Shown here: one piece after another, positions 51,924-60,156 of the stretch
Layout of the letters: each line of letters begins with the position of its first letter
Position numbering within the stretch: the first letter of the stretch is position 1
Assembly: GCA_004299705.1 (NCBI GenBank)
Contig: SCQS01000023.1
Location: forward strand, 1 to 64,000
DNA length: 64,000 nt
Direction: 5' to 3'
From: Rhodanobacteraceae bacterium
GTDB lineage: Bacteria > Pseudomonadota > Gammaproteobacteria > Xanthomonadales > Rhodanobacteraceae
Notes under the pieces: model-generated
What the model was told of the DNA's origin: nothing
Database searches by the model: none
Seen by the model: only the letters and a program-made list of their open reading frames with translations
Program-made: the position numbers and the translations under genes

Positions 51924-53924
51924 TTATGCCGGCAGCTTGAAGTCGGCCACCGAGCGGCGCAGCTCCTGCGCGAGTTGCGCCAGGTTGCCGATCGACTCCG
52001 CGGTCTGGTTGGCGCCGACCGAAGTCTGCGCGGTGATCTGCTGAATCGAGTTCATGGTGGTGGTGATGTTGCTGGCCGCCGCCGACTGCTGCCTGGCCGC
52101 GCTGGAGATGCCTTGAATCAACCCGGCGAGGTTGTTCGACACCTTTTCGATTTCGCCCAGTGCGGTGCCGGCATCCTCGGCCAGGCGCGCACCGTTGACC
52201 ACCTGGGTGGTGGTCTGCTCCATCGAACTGACCGCCTCGTTGGTATCCGACTGAATGGTCTGCACCAGCGTTTCGATACGCTTGGTGGCGCCGGTCGCGC
52301 GTTCGGCCAATCGCTGCACCTCGTCCGCGACCACCGCGAAACCGCGGCCCGCCTCGCCCGCCGAGGCGGCCTGAATGGCCGCGTTCAAGGCCAGAATGTT
52401 GGTCTGCTCGGCGATGTCGTTGATGAGTTCCACGATCGATCCGATTTCCTGGGACGACTCGCCCAGCCGCTTGATGCGTTTGGACGTCTCCTGGATCTGC
52501 TCGCGGATCGAGTCCATGCCGCTGATCGTCTGGCGCACGATCTGCGCGCCGTTGGACGCGATCTGCACCGAGCGCTGCGCCACTTCCGCGCTGTCCGCGG
52601 AGTTCTTGGACACCTGGTCGATGGACACCGCCATTTCGTTGATCTTGGACGAGGCGGACGTGATCTGTTCGGCCTGCTGGTTGGCCGCGTCCGCCAAGTG
52701 CTTGGCGGTGGCCTGGGTTTCCTGCGCGGCCGACGACACCCGCACCGCCGTCTCGTTGATGGTGGTAACGAGGGATCGCAGCGCCTCGACCGCGAAGTTC
52801 ACCGAGTCCGCGATCGCGCCGGTGATGTCTTCGGTCACGGTCGCCTTCACCGTCAAATCACCTTCGGCGAGGGTGCCCATTTCATCCAGCAAGCGCATGA
52901 TGGCCTGCTGGTTGCGTTCGTTGAGGCTGCGGCTTTCGGCGGCGCGCTTGCGCTCGGCACCGACGAAGCTGAAGGCCAGCACCACCGCCAGCAGCACCGC
53001 CAGCACGGCACCCAGCAGGCCCCACCACACGTTCGGGAACGGCCGGGTCTGCGGCAGTCTGCCGAGCGCGGTGGACACGCTGTTGGCTTTCAGCAACACG
53101 TCCTGCGCGTCCACCGAGGCCTGGGTCGCCGCGGTCTTGACCGCGACCAGCGTCGGGGCGGCGGCGATCACCTTCTGCACCGGCGCTTCCAGGCCGCTCC
53201 AGGACTGCTGCACGCTGGACAGAATCCTCGCGGCTTCGCCGGAACTGTTGTCGGAAAGCTGCTTCAGCGTCGCACCGTAGTTGGTGGAATCGAGCGCGAG
53301 GCCGTTGGCGGCGGTGGCGGAATCCGCGCCGCCCTGCAGCACGTCGCCCACGCGACGCAACAGGCGGTCACCCGACACCAAGAGTTGCGATGCGGTGTAG
53401 ATGCTGGACGCCGAACCCTTGGACTGCAGGATGCTGATGACCTGGTTGATCTTGGAGTTGAGGTTCGGCATCTGCTGGTTGAACTGCGTCGCCTGCGCGG
53501 CGGAATCCAGCACCGCGTCCTTGTTGGCTTCGATGGCGCCGAGGTCATGGCTCAACTGGCTCCAGGACTTGCTCAGCGCACCCATCGGGCCGCGCACGCC
53601 GATCGCGTCGCCGTACGCCGGCAACCCGGTCGCGGGGTCGCCCTTGTTCAAGTGCTGCACCGCCGCGGCGATGACCGCGCGCGTGCTGGTGAGCTCCTTG
53701 AAGGCGTCGATGTTGCCGTTGGCCGCCTGCAAGGCGAAGTTCGCGACTTGCTGCGAGTTCACCTGGATCTGGGTGGTGAGCTGCGCCGCCTGGCGATCCT
53801 GGCTGTCGTGCCGGTTCAACAGGAAGAAGTCCGCACCCGCCAGCACGATCGCCAGCAGCAGCAGGATGATCAGCCAGGTCTGCAGGGACGCGCCCTTGCG
53901 AACCGCACCGGAATTCGCGCTCAT
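51924..53924 (-). CDS. pilJ: type IV pilus methyl-accepting chemotaxis protein PilJ
   Basis: The chemoreceptor of the Pil-Chp system, about 666 residues. An N-terminal membrane helix ('[19 protein letters not shown]') is followed by a periplasmic part with PilJ-type helical repeats (to about 320), a second membrane helix ('[20 protein letters not shown]'), a HAMP-like region and the MCP signalling domain, whose hairpin tip reads '[43 protein letters not shown]'. ATG 53924 has GAGGTGG at proper spacing; GTG 53933 is the longer alternative. It lies between pilI and chpA. Confidence 0.95.
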   Translation of the reverse strand: MSANSGAVRKGASLQTWLIILLLLAIVLAGADFFLLNRHDSQDRQAAQLTTQIQVNSQQVANFALQAANGNIDAFKELTSTRAVIAAAVQHLNKGDPATGLPAYGDAIGVRGPMGALSKSWSQLSHDLGAIEANKDAVLDSAAQATQFNQQMPNLNSKINQVISILQSKGSASSIYTASQLLVSGDRLLRRVGDVLQGGADSATAANGLALDSTNYGATLKQLSDNSSGEAARILSSVQQSWSGLEAPVQKVIAAAPTLVAVKTAATQASVDAQDVLLKANSVSTALGRLPQTRPFPNVWWGLLGAVLAVLLAVVLAFSFVGAERKRAAESRSLNERNQQAIMRLLDEMGTLAEGDLTVKATVTEDITGAIADSVNFAVEALRSLVTTINETAVRVSSAAQETQATAKHLADAANQQAEQITSASSKINEMAVSIDQVSKNSADSAEVAQRSVQIASNGAQIVRQTISGMDSIREQIQETSKRIKRLGESSQEIGSIVELINDIAEQTNILALNAAIQAASAGEAGRGFAVVADEVQRLAERATGATKRIETLVQTIQSDTNEAVSSMEQTTTQVVNGARLAEDAGTALGEIEKVSNNLAGLIQGISSAARQQSAAASNITTTMNSIQQITAQTSVGANQTAESIGNLAQLAQELRRSVADFKLPA

Positions 53925-53972
53925 GATTGCCACCTCATCGCAATGTTGTTCGCTTGCATCGTTGTTACCCCT

Positions 53973-54611
53973 TCAAACCCCGGCGTGTTGAAACTCCGGG
54001 GCATGCGTCAACTCCACCATGCTGAATCGGCCCAGCCGCGTCGCGCCCAAGGTGACATTCTCGGTCACGAAGCGCGCCAGCGCCGGATCGGCCTCGCCCT
54101 CGGCATCGGCACGATCGGCGTCGGTCAGGTTGCGTTGCCCGATCAGTTCATCCACCAGCAGGCCGACGTTGCCGCCGCCCTGTTTCACCACCAGCACGCG
54201 CGCGCGGCCGGTGACGTGGGTGCGCTGTTCGAACAGGAATTGCTTGAGATCGACCAGGGCGATCAGGTTGCCGCGAACGTTGGCGACACCCAGCAACCAC
54301 GAACGGGTCGCGGGAATGCTGGTCACCGGCGGCGGCGACATCAGGATTTCGCTGATCTCGTCGATGCCGCTGACGAAGTGATGCTCGCCCACCCGGAAGC
54401 CGATCGCGCGCCACAGTCCAGGTGCCTCGATCTGCTCCGGCACGCCGGGGTCGTGCGCAAGGCTGCGTTGTTCGTAGTCGGCCAGCAGCGCGTAGGCGCC
54501 CTGCGGCCGCACCACTTTTTTCCCAGTCACCCCCGCCGCCTCGGCGCCGACGTGCGGCGGCTCGCCGTGGTGCGGTTCGGGCTTGGAATGGAAATGGTGC
54601 TTCTTGCTCAT
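53973..54611 (-). CDS. pilI: CheW-like pilus chemosensory adaptor PilI
   Basis: A 212-residue protein with a His-rich N-terminus ('KKHHFHSKPEPHHGEPPH') and a CheW domain: 'GLWRAIGFRVGEHHFVSGIDEISEIL' and 'SWLLGVANVRGNLIALVDLKQFL'. PilI couples the PilJ receptor to ChpA. ATG 54611 begins eight bases after the pilH stop, and the long open frame further upstream is a shadow of pilH. The histidine-rich head could bind metal but may be only a flexible tail. Confidence 0.92.
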   Translation of the reverse strand: MSKKHHFHSKPEPHHGEPPHVGAEAAGVTGKKVVRPQGAYALLADYEQRSLAHDPGVPEQIEAPGLWRAIGFRVGEHHFVSGIDEISEILMSPPPVTSIPATRSWLLGVANVRGNLIALVDLKQFLFEQRTHVTGRARVLVVKQGGGNVGLLVDELIGQRNLTDADRADAEGEADPALARFVTENVTLGATRLGRFSMVELTHAPEFQHAGV

Positions 54612-54619
54612 CGCCTGCC

Positions 54620-54991
54620 TCAGCCGCCCGCGGCAAGATGCTTGTTGACGTTGGCAACCAGGTCTTTCTCGCTGACCGGCTTCACCAGCACGTCCTTGGC
54701 GCCCTGGCGCATGCCCCACATGCGGTCGGTCTCCATGCTCTTGGTGGTGACGATCAGCACCGGGATCGCCTTGGTATCGGGATCCTTGGTCAGGCTGCGG
54801 GTGGCCTGGAAGCCGTTCATGCCGGGCATGATCACGTCCATCAGCACCAGGTCGGGCTTGTCCTTGCGCACCGCGTCGATGCCCGCCTCGGCCGTCGCGA
54901 CCGCGCTGACCTTGTGCCCGGCCCGCTCCAGCGCGCCGGAAAAAATCTTCACGTCGGTCGGCGAGTCGTCGATGATCAGGATGTGTGCCAT
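54620..54991 (-). CDS. pilH: twitching-motility response regulator PilH
   Basis: A 123-residue single-domain receiver. The acidic pair D8-D9 ('HILIIDDSPTD'), phospho-acceptor D52 in 'DLVLMDVIMPGMNGFQATR', the switch Thr in 'VLIVTTKSMETDR' and Lys in 'DVLVKPVSEKDLV' are present. PilH is phosphorylated by ChpA and, in Pseudomonas, is linked to pilus retraction or acts as a phosphate sink opposite PilG. It is second in the operon after pilG. Confidence 0.95.
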   Translation of the reverse strand: MAHILIIDDSPTDVKIFSGALERAGHKVSAVATAEAGIDAVRKDKPDLVLMDVIMPGMNGFQATRSLTKDPDTKAIPVLIVTTKSMETDRMWGMRQGAKDVLVKPVSEKDLVANVNKHLAAGG

Positions 54992-55031
54992 TGAATGAAT
55001 TCCCCTTGGGCGTGGCCGGTTCCGGCACGCG

Positions 55032-55436
55032 CTATTTGACGGTCGCGACGTGCTGCCGGATCGCGTCCAGCAGTTCGTCACGGGTGAAAGGTTTGGTGAG
55101 GTACTGCTCGGAACCCACGATGCGGCCGCGCGCCTTGTCGAACAGCCCGTCCTTGGACGACAGCATGATCACCGGCGTCGCCCGGAACACGTGGTTGTTC
55201 TTGATCAGCGCGCAGGTCTGGTAGCCATCCAGGCGCGGCATCATGATGTCGACGAAGATGATGTCGGGCCGCAGATCGGAGATCTTGGCCAGGGCTTCGA
55301 AGCCGTCGACCGCGGTCAGCACCTCCGCGCCCTCCTTCTTCAGCAGGGTTTCGGCGGTGCGGCGTATGGTCTTCGAATCGTCGATGACCATCACCTTCAA
55401 TCCGGTCAGGCCATCGTGGTTGGCGTTGTCATTCAC
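55032..55436 (-). CDS. pilG: twitching-motility response regulator PilG
   Basis: A 134-residue single-domain receiver: 'LKVMVIDDSKTIRRTAETLL' (D19-D20), phospho-acceptor D63 in 'DIIFVDIMMPRLDGYQTCALI', 'VIMLSSKDGLFD' and 'GSEQYLTKPFTRDELL'. PilG promotes PilB-driven extension and cAMP signalling in Pseudomonas. It is the first gene of the chemosensory operon. GTG 55436 fits the family start and follows a GAGGTGGAA stretch; an upstream ATG at 55475 would add a non-family leader. Confidence 0.93.
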   Translation of the reverse strand: MNDNANHDGLTGLKVMVIDDSKTIRRTAETLLKKEGAEVLTAVDGFEALAKISDLRPDIIFVDIMMPRLDGYQTCALIKNNHVFRATPVIMLSSKDGLFDKARGRIVGSEQYLTKPFTRDELLDAIRQHVATVK

Positions 55437-55769
55437 GGTCAGGATTCCACCTCGCTGGAGGCGGTGAGAATCCATGCAACATGGATGCCACACCGCAGGT
55501 GATTGTGACGACCATCACGTTGATTCCCGGAATTCCCCTTTCCGTCGATCCCCTGAAGGCGGCAGCCGGACGCCTTCCCTTGGGCACCCGATCGGCCGCG
55601 TGTGCCAAGATACACCATGAGGGGTCTGCGCAAGTATGACGATCTGCGTTTCCGCCCTCACAAACCCGTGCCTCCACAACCCCCGGCCGACCGTTGCAGG
55701 CAAAGGCCGACCCGCCGCCTTGACTCGAGGAGGCGTCTTGCTCGCACTACCTGTCGGTAATATGTGCCA
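55437..55769. promoter_or_regulatory. 333-bp divergent spacer between pilG and gshB
   Basis: The promoters for the whole Pil-Chp operon (leftward) and for gshB-tonB-yqgE (rightward) should both be here. TTGACT at 55720-55725 could be a -35 box for gshB with a weak CACTAC downstream; TAATAT at 55758-55763 lies close to the gshB start. No member of the hairpin-repeat families and no convincing gene occur in this stretch. Confidence 0.35.
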
Positions 55770-56756
55770 ATGAATCCCACCGTTGCGGTGCTGATGGATC
55801 CCATCGGCACGATCCACCCCGAAAAGGACACCACCCTGGCCCTGCTGCTGGAGGCGCAACGCCGAGGCTACGCCCTGCGCTACCTGCTGCAGGGCGACTT
55901 GGCGGTGCGCGACGGCGTGGCCTGGGCACGGCTCGCGCCGCTGCAAGTCCGCGACGACCGCGACGACTGGTTCACGCTGGGCGAAGCGCGCTGGCAGCCC
56001 TTGGCGGAGGCCGCCGACATCGTGCTGGAACGCAAGGACCCGCCCTTCGACACGCAATTCCTGTACGACACGCTGGTGCTGGACCTGGCTGCGCGCGCGG
56101 GCGTGCGGGTCGTCAACAACCCGCAGGCGCTGCGCGATTTCAACGAGAAGCTGGCGGCGCAATGGTTTCCGCAGTGCTGCGCACCGGCGCTGGTGGCACG
56201 CGAACGCGCCGAGCTGCGCCGCTTCGCGAAAGAGCATGGTCGGATCGTGCTGAAGCCACTGGACGGCATGGGCGGACATGGCGTGTTCCTGTCGGCCGGC
56301 GACGACCCCAACCTCAACTCGATACTGGAAACGCTGGCCGGCCGCGACGAGCGCTTGGTGATGGCGCAACGTTACATCCCGGAAATCAAGCAGGGCGACA
56401 AGCGCATCCTCGTGGTCGACGGCGAGCCGGTGCCGTATGCGCTGGCGCGCATCCCGCAAGGCACCGACTTCCGCGGCAACCTCGCGGCCGGCGGCCGCGG
56501 CGTTGGCCAGCCGCTGTCCGAACGCGACCGCTGGATTGCATCCCAGGTGGGGCCGGAACTGCAACGGCGCGGCATCGTGCTGGCCGGCCTCGACGTGATC
56601 GGCGACTATCTCACCGAAGTCAACGTCACCTCGCCCACCTGCGCGCGTGAATTGGATGCGCAGTTCGGCCTGAACATCGCGGGGCTGGTGTTCGATGCGA
56701 TCGAGTCGGGGACCGGGGGCCGAGGACCGGGGACCGGGGAAACACGAAGCGCCTGA
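55770..56756 (+). CDS. gshB: glutathione synthetase
   Basis: An ATP-grasp enzyme joining gamma-glutamylcysteine and glycine; 328 residues from ATG 55770. Family motifs include 'VAVLMDPIGTIHPEKDTTLALLLEAQRRG', 'KDPPFDTQFLYDTLVLDLAARAGVRVVNNPQALRDFNEKL', the ATP-grasp 'RIVLKPLDGMGGHGVFL' and 'VNVTSPTCARELDAQFGLNIAGLVFDAIE'. The last dozen residues ('SGTGGRGPGTGETRSA') come from a heptamer array and replace the normal tail. Divergent from the Pil-Chp operon, which is the usual Xanthomonadales order. Confidence 0.95.
   Translation: MNPTVAVLMDPIGTIHPEKDTTLALLLEAQRRGYALRYLLQGDLAVRDGVAWARLAPLQVRDDRDDWFTLGEARWQPLAEAADIVLERKDPPFDTQFLYDTLVLDLAARAGVRVVNNPQALRDFNEKLAAQWFPQCCAPALVARERAELRRFAKEHGRIVLKPLDGMGGHGVFLSAGDDPNLNSILETLAGRDERLVMAQRYIPEIKQGDKRILVVDGEPVPYALARIPQGTDFRGNLAAGGRGVGQPLSERDRWIASQVGPELQRRGIVLAGLDVIGDYLTEVNVTSPTCARELDAQFGLNIAGLVFDAIESGTGGRGPGTGETRSA
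56705..56739. repeat. heptanucleotide tandem repeat at the 3' end of gshB
   Basis: Five 7-bp units: GTCGGGG, ACCGGGG, GCCGAGG, ACCGGGG, ACCGGGG. It is translated as the glycine-rich gshB tail; a change of one unit would shift the last codons into another frame. Confidence 0.88.
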
Positions 56757-56850
56757 GCTCATTGCCATGTTCGCGCGTCTGTCACATAACACTCGTCGCA
56801 CGGAACGATGCCATCAGCCATCGCTGCCCGGTTACGGACACTTTGCTCTT

Positions 56851-56878
56851 GGTCCCCGGCCCCCGGTCCCTGGTCCCC
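56851..56878. repeat. heptanucleotide tandem repeat just upstream of tonB
   Basis: Four 7-bp units: GGTCCCC, GGCCCCC, GGTCCCT, GGTCCCC, ending four bases before the tonB ATG at 56883. It is the inverse of the gshB array (GGGGACC-type read on the other strand), 110 bases away, so the two could pair. Confidence 0.88.
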
Positions 56879-56882
56879 AGCC

Positions 56883-57791
56883 ATGAACGCCGTCGCGACA
56901 TCGATACCCCACCCGGTCACCAACGCGGATCGCATGGGTGTCGCGCTGCTGTTCTCGCTGATGCTGCACGGCATCCTGATCCTCGGGATCGGCTGGCATT
57001 TCGCCAAACCCGCGCCCAGCCTGCCGACGCTGGACGTCACCCTGATCAATACCTCCAACGCCGAGACGCCCAAGCAGGCGGATTTTCTCGCGCAGGCCAA
57101 CAACGCCGGCGGCGGCAACAGCGACAAGGCGCATCGGCCCGGCGCGCCGTTCTCCGGGCCGCTGCCCGTCACCCAGGCTGGCATCGCCCCGGTACCGTTG
57201 ATGCCGGCGGCACCGGCGCAGCAAACCCAAAGCGGACCGCACATCCTCACCACCACCGGCGCGGCCAAGACCACTGCCGTGCAGCAACGCGATACCCGCG
57301 CCGAACCCGCGCCACAGGAACGCGTCGCGGCGATCCCGGTCCAGCAAAGGCTGGAGATGGCCCGGCTGGCGCAGGAAGTCCGCGACGAACAGCAAGCCTA
57401 CGCGCGCCGCCCGCGCCGGAAATACATCTCCGCCAACACCCGCAGCGTCGCCGACGCCGCCTACCAAGTCGCATGGGTGCATCGCATCGAACGCATCGGC
57501 AATCTCAACTATCCGGATGCCGCGCGTCGCCGCCACCTGCACGGCAACGTGGTGCTGAGTGTCACGATCGGAGCGGACGGGCACGTACGCGGCGTCACCA
57601 TCAACACGAGTTCCGGTTACCGCGTGCTCGACGACGCGGCGATCCGCATCGTGCACCTGGCGGCGCCGTTCCCGCCGATCCCGCGCGAGAAGGACGCCGA
57701 CGGCCATCGCATCACCGAGCTGGTGATCACGCGCACCTGGCAATTCCTGCCGGGCAATCACCTGCAGACGCGCGGAACCGCCGTGCCGTGA
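56883..57791 (+). CDS. tonB: energy transducer TonB
   Basis: A 302-residue protein with one N-terminal membrane anchor ('VALLFSLMLHGILILGIGWHF', about 19-39), a long periplasmic linker rich in Pro/Ala/Gln, and a C-terminal TonB domain: 'IGNLNYPDAARRRHLHGNVVLSVTIGADGHVRGVTINTSSGYRVLDDAAIRIVHLAAPFPP'. TonB passes the proton-motive energy of ExbBD to outer-membrane receptors. exbB/exbD are not adjacent. The ATG at 56883 follows a heptamer array and has no obvious purine-rich ribosome site. Confidence 0.92.
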   Translation: MNAVATSIPHPVTNADRMGVALLFSLMLHGILILGIGWHFAKPAPSLPTLDVTLINTSNAETPKQADFLAQANNAGGGNSDKAHRPGAPFSGPLPVTQAGIAPVPLMPAAPAQQTQSGPHILTTTGAAKTTAVQQRDTRAEPAPQERVAAIPVQQRLEMARLAQEVRDEQQAYARRPRRKYISANTRSVADAAYQVAWVHRIERIGNLNYPDAARRRHLHGNVVLSVTIGADGHVRGVTINTSSGYRVLDDAAIRIVHLAAPFPPIPREKDADGHRITELVITRTWQFLPGNHLQTRGTAVP

Positions 57792-57811
57792 GTCTGGCCT
57801 TGCGGCGTACA

Positions 57812-58465
57812 ATGCGCTACATGGGCAAGACCACCTCCAGCCGTCCGCCGCGCAAGCAAGCGAAAGCGCAGCCCGCGCGCACAACCGACAAGGCCTCACT
57901 GGCGGACGCGGCGTCGCTGACCGGCCACTTCCTGATCGCGATGCCGGGCATGCTCGATCCCAACTTCGAGCGCGGCATCACTTTCATCTGCCAGCACAAC
58001 GAGGAAGGCGCGATGGGTCTGGTGGTCAACCGCCTGTCGGACTTCAAGCTCGGCGACGTGCTGCAGCAGATGCACATGCCCTGCGAGCGCGCCGAAGTCG
58101 CTGCCGCGCCGGTGCTGGTGGGTGGCCCCGTGCAACCCGAGCGCGGTTTCGTGCTGCACGCTTCGGGCAAGCGCGAATGGGAATCCAGCTATCGCGTCAA
58201 CGACGCGCTCGCCGTCACCACCTCGCGCGACATCCTGGCCGCGATGGCGGACGGCGAGGGCCCGGAACGCGTCCTGGTGGCGCTGGGTTACGCGGGTTGG
58301 GGCGCGGGCCAGCTGGAACAGGAGCTGCGCGACAACGCCTGGCTCACGGTGCAGGCCGACGACCGCATCCTGTTCGACACCGCGCTCGATGAACGCTGGA
58401 ATGCGGCGGTGGCGCTGGTGGGGATCAATCCCGCGAATCTCACCTCGTACTCCGGTCGCGCATGA
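57812..58465 (+). CDS. YqgE/AlgH family protein
   Basis: A 217-residue protein of the DUF179/YqgE/AlgH family: 'LTGHFLIAMPGMLDPNFERGITFICQHNEEGAMGLVVNR', 'PVLVGGPVQPERGFVLH' and 'VLVALGYAGWGAGQLEQELRDNAWLTV' are the family blocks. The molecular role is unknown. The N-terminal 35 residues are basic and longer than usual. Starts at 57812 and 57821 are both possible. ruvX normally follows directly; here 313 bp of repeat sequence separates them. Confidence 0.92.
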   Translation: MRYMGKTTSSRPPRKQAKAQPARTTDKASLADAASLTGHFLIAMPGMLDPNFERGITFICQHNEEGAMGLVVNRLSDFKLGDVLQQMHMPCERAEVAAAPVLVGGPVQPERGFVLHASGKREWESSYRVNDALAVTTSRDILAAMADGEGPERVLVALGYAGWGAGQLEQELRDNAWLTVQADDRILFDTALDERWNAAVALVGINPANLTSYSGRA

Positions 58466-58468
58466 CCG

Positions 58469-58755
58469 CCCCTGTCGGGATGAAGGGGGTGCGCTTTTCC
58501 TCCCCCTTCCGCAGGAAGGGGGATCGAGGGGGATGGCTCGCGATCGCTTGCTTGCTTCGAGGGCATCCCCCCGCCGCCTGCGTCGGCGTTGCCAGGCTCG
58601 CGCATCGTGCGCTCGCCAAGCAACCCAGCCCTCGGCATCCTGCCTCGGGCGTTCGAGCCGGCGTGAACTACCGCTGGCAGTTCACAAGCGCCGACTCTCA
58701 CCCCCTTCCTGTGGCAGGGGGTATGTTTTCGCATCGCTTCCCCAGGAACGGGGGA
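58469..58755. repeat. cluster of ATCCCCC/GGGGGAT hairpin modules between yqgE and ruvX
   Basis: A copy at 58469-58537 has a decayed first hairpin and an intact CCCCCTTCC-GCA-GGAAGGGGG with ATCGAGGGGGATGG. A left end, GCATCCCCCCGCCGCCTGCG, occurs at 58563. A third piece at 58699-58755 has CCCCCTTCC-TGT-GGCAGGGGG and CTTCCCCAGGAACGGGGG. The DNA between them (about 58590-58695) shows nothing recognisable. The modules fill the yqgE-ruvX spacer. Confidence 0.85.
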
Positions 58756-58778
58756 CGATTGGTTTCACGCTCCCCGGT

Positions 58779-59204
58779 ATGACGTCCTGCGTATTGGGCT
58801 TCGACTACGGCGCACGCTGGATCGGCGTCGCCAGCGGCAACCGCATCAGCCAATCCGCGCGACCGCTTGCCGCGCTGACCGCACAGTCGGGCCAACCCGA
58901 CTGGTCGCGCGTCGATGCCCTGCTGTCGGAGTGGAAACCCGAAGCCTTGATCGTCGGCCTGCCGCTGGCGCGGGATGGCAGCGAGCAGAAAACCAGCAAG
59001 GCCGCGCGCGCCTTCGCCGACGCGCTGGGAAAACGCAGCAGGCTGCCGGTGCACCTGGTGGATGAGCGCCACTCTTCACAGGAGGCCGCGCGCCGGTTTG
59101 CCGCGCAACGCACGGCCGGTTCCGCGCGCCGCCGCGATGCCGCGAACATCGATTCGCTGGCCGCCGCCGTTATCCTAGAGAGCTGGCTGACGCAGACACC
59201 TTGA
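58779..59204 (+). CDS. ruvX: putative Holliday junction resolvase / pre-16S rRNA nuclease YqgF (RuvX)
   Basis: A 141-residue RNase H-fold nuclease: 'CVLGFDYGARWIGVASGN' (first catalytic Asp), 'ALIVGLPLARDGSEQKTSKAARAFA' and 'VHLVDERHSSQEAARRF' followed by the Asp in 'ARRRDAANIDSLAAAVIL'. YqgF is essential in E. coli for 16S rRNA 5' maturation and was first proposed as a resolvase. ATG 58779 begins the family sequence; the frame upstream is repeat. The stop overlaps a TTG that could start pyrB. Confidence 0.93.
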   Translation: MTSCVLGFDYGARWIGVASGNRISQSARPLAALTAQSGQPDWSRVDALLSEWKPEALIVGLPLARDGSEQKTSKAARAFADALGKRSRLPVHLVDERHSSQEAARRFAAQRTAGSARRRDAANIDSLAAAVILESWLTQTP

Positions 59205-59212
59205 GTGCGACC

Positions 59213-60124
59213 ATGCAGCATCTGCTGACCCTCGAAAACCTCGACCACGCCACGATCACGCGTCTGCTGGATCGCGCCGAACGTTTCCGCGTCGAGGGCG
59301 CGCCCCGCGACCTGCTGGCCGGATGCACGGTGCTGACGCTGTTCTTCGAACACTCCACCCGCACCCGTACTTCGTTCGTGCTGGCTTCGAAACGACTTGG
59401 CGCCGACACGCTCAACTTCGACCTCACGCACTCATCGACCAGCAAGGGCGAAAGCTTGCTGGATACCCTGCACACACTGGAGGCGATGCATCTCGACGCG
59501 CTGGTGGTGCGCCACAACGAAAACGGCATGCCCGCGTATCTGGCTGGACACGCCAACAGCGACGTCGCCGTGATCAATGCCGGCGACGGCACCCATGCGC
59601 ACCCGACCCAAGGCCTGCTGGATGCCTTGACGATCCGCCAGCGCCGTCCCGACTTTGAAAACCTGCGCATCGCGATCTGCGGCGACATCCGTCACTCGCG
59701 GGTTGCGCGTTCCGACGTGCAGGCATTCCACGCATTGGGCTCGCACGACATCCGCCTGTGCGCGCCCGCCACGATGCTGCCGGAATCGCTCGACGAGTTT
59801 CCAGGCAGCAACACCACCGAGGATTTCGACGCCGCGCTGGCCGATGCCGATGTCGTGATCATGCTGCGCATCCAGAAGGAACGCATGGCGGCGGCGCAGT
59901 TTCCGGAGGCCGCGGATTACCACGCGCACTACGGTCTGGACACGCGCCGACTCGCGCTGGCCGCCAAGAATTGCCAGGTGCTGCACCCCGGCCCGATCAA
60001 TCGCGGCATCGAGATCGCGCCGGAAGTGGCGGACGGCCCCCAATCGCGCATCCTCGACCAGGTCGCCAACGGCGTGGCGACCCGCATGGCGGTGCTGGCG
60101 GAACTGCTCGCGGCACGCTCATAA
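59213..60124 (+). CDS. pyrB: aspartate carbamoyltransferase catalytic subunit
   Basis: The second step of pyrimidine synthesis: carbamoyl phosphate plus aspartate to carbamoyl aspartate. 303 residues from ATG 59213. Carbamoyl-phosphate site 'FFEHSTRTRTSFVLASKRLGA', 'SSTSKGESLLDTLHTLEAM', 'GDGTHAHPTQGLLDALTI' and the C-terminal 'VLHPGPINRGIEIAPEVADG' are conserved. A TTG at 59201 overlapping the ruvX stop would add four residues. No pyrI regulatory subunit gene is adjacent, as is usual in Xanthomonadales. Confidence 0.95.
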   Translation: MQHLLTLENLDHATITRLLDRAERFRVEGAPRDLLAGCTVLTLFFEHSTRTRTSFVLASKRLGADTLNFDLTHSSTSKGESLLDTLHTLEAMHLDALVVRHNENGMPAYLAGHANSDVAVINAGDGTHAHPTQGLLDALTIRQRRPDFENLRIAICGDIRHSRVARSDVQAFHALGSHDIRLCAPATMLPESLDEFPGSNTTEDFDAALADADVVIMLRIQKERMAAAQFPEAADYHAHYGLDTRRLALAAKNCQVLHPGPINRGIEIAPEVADGPQSRILDQVANGVATRMAVLAELLAARS

Positions 60125-60156
60125 TCGACCCCTGATTCGGGGAACGAGGAAAACCC

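Noticed and set aside
58122..58778. N-terminal extension of the RuvX frame back into yqgE
   Set aside because: It is out of frame with yqgE and passes through repeat sequence; ATG 58779 gives a normal-length RuvX.
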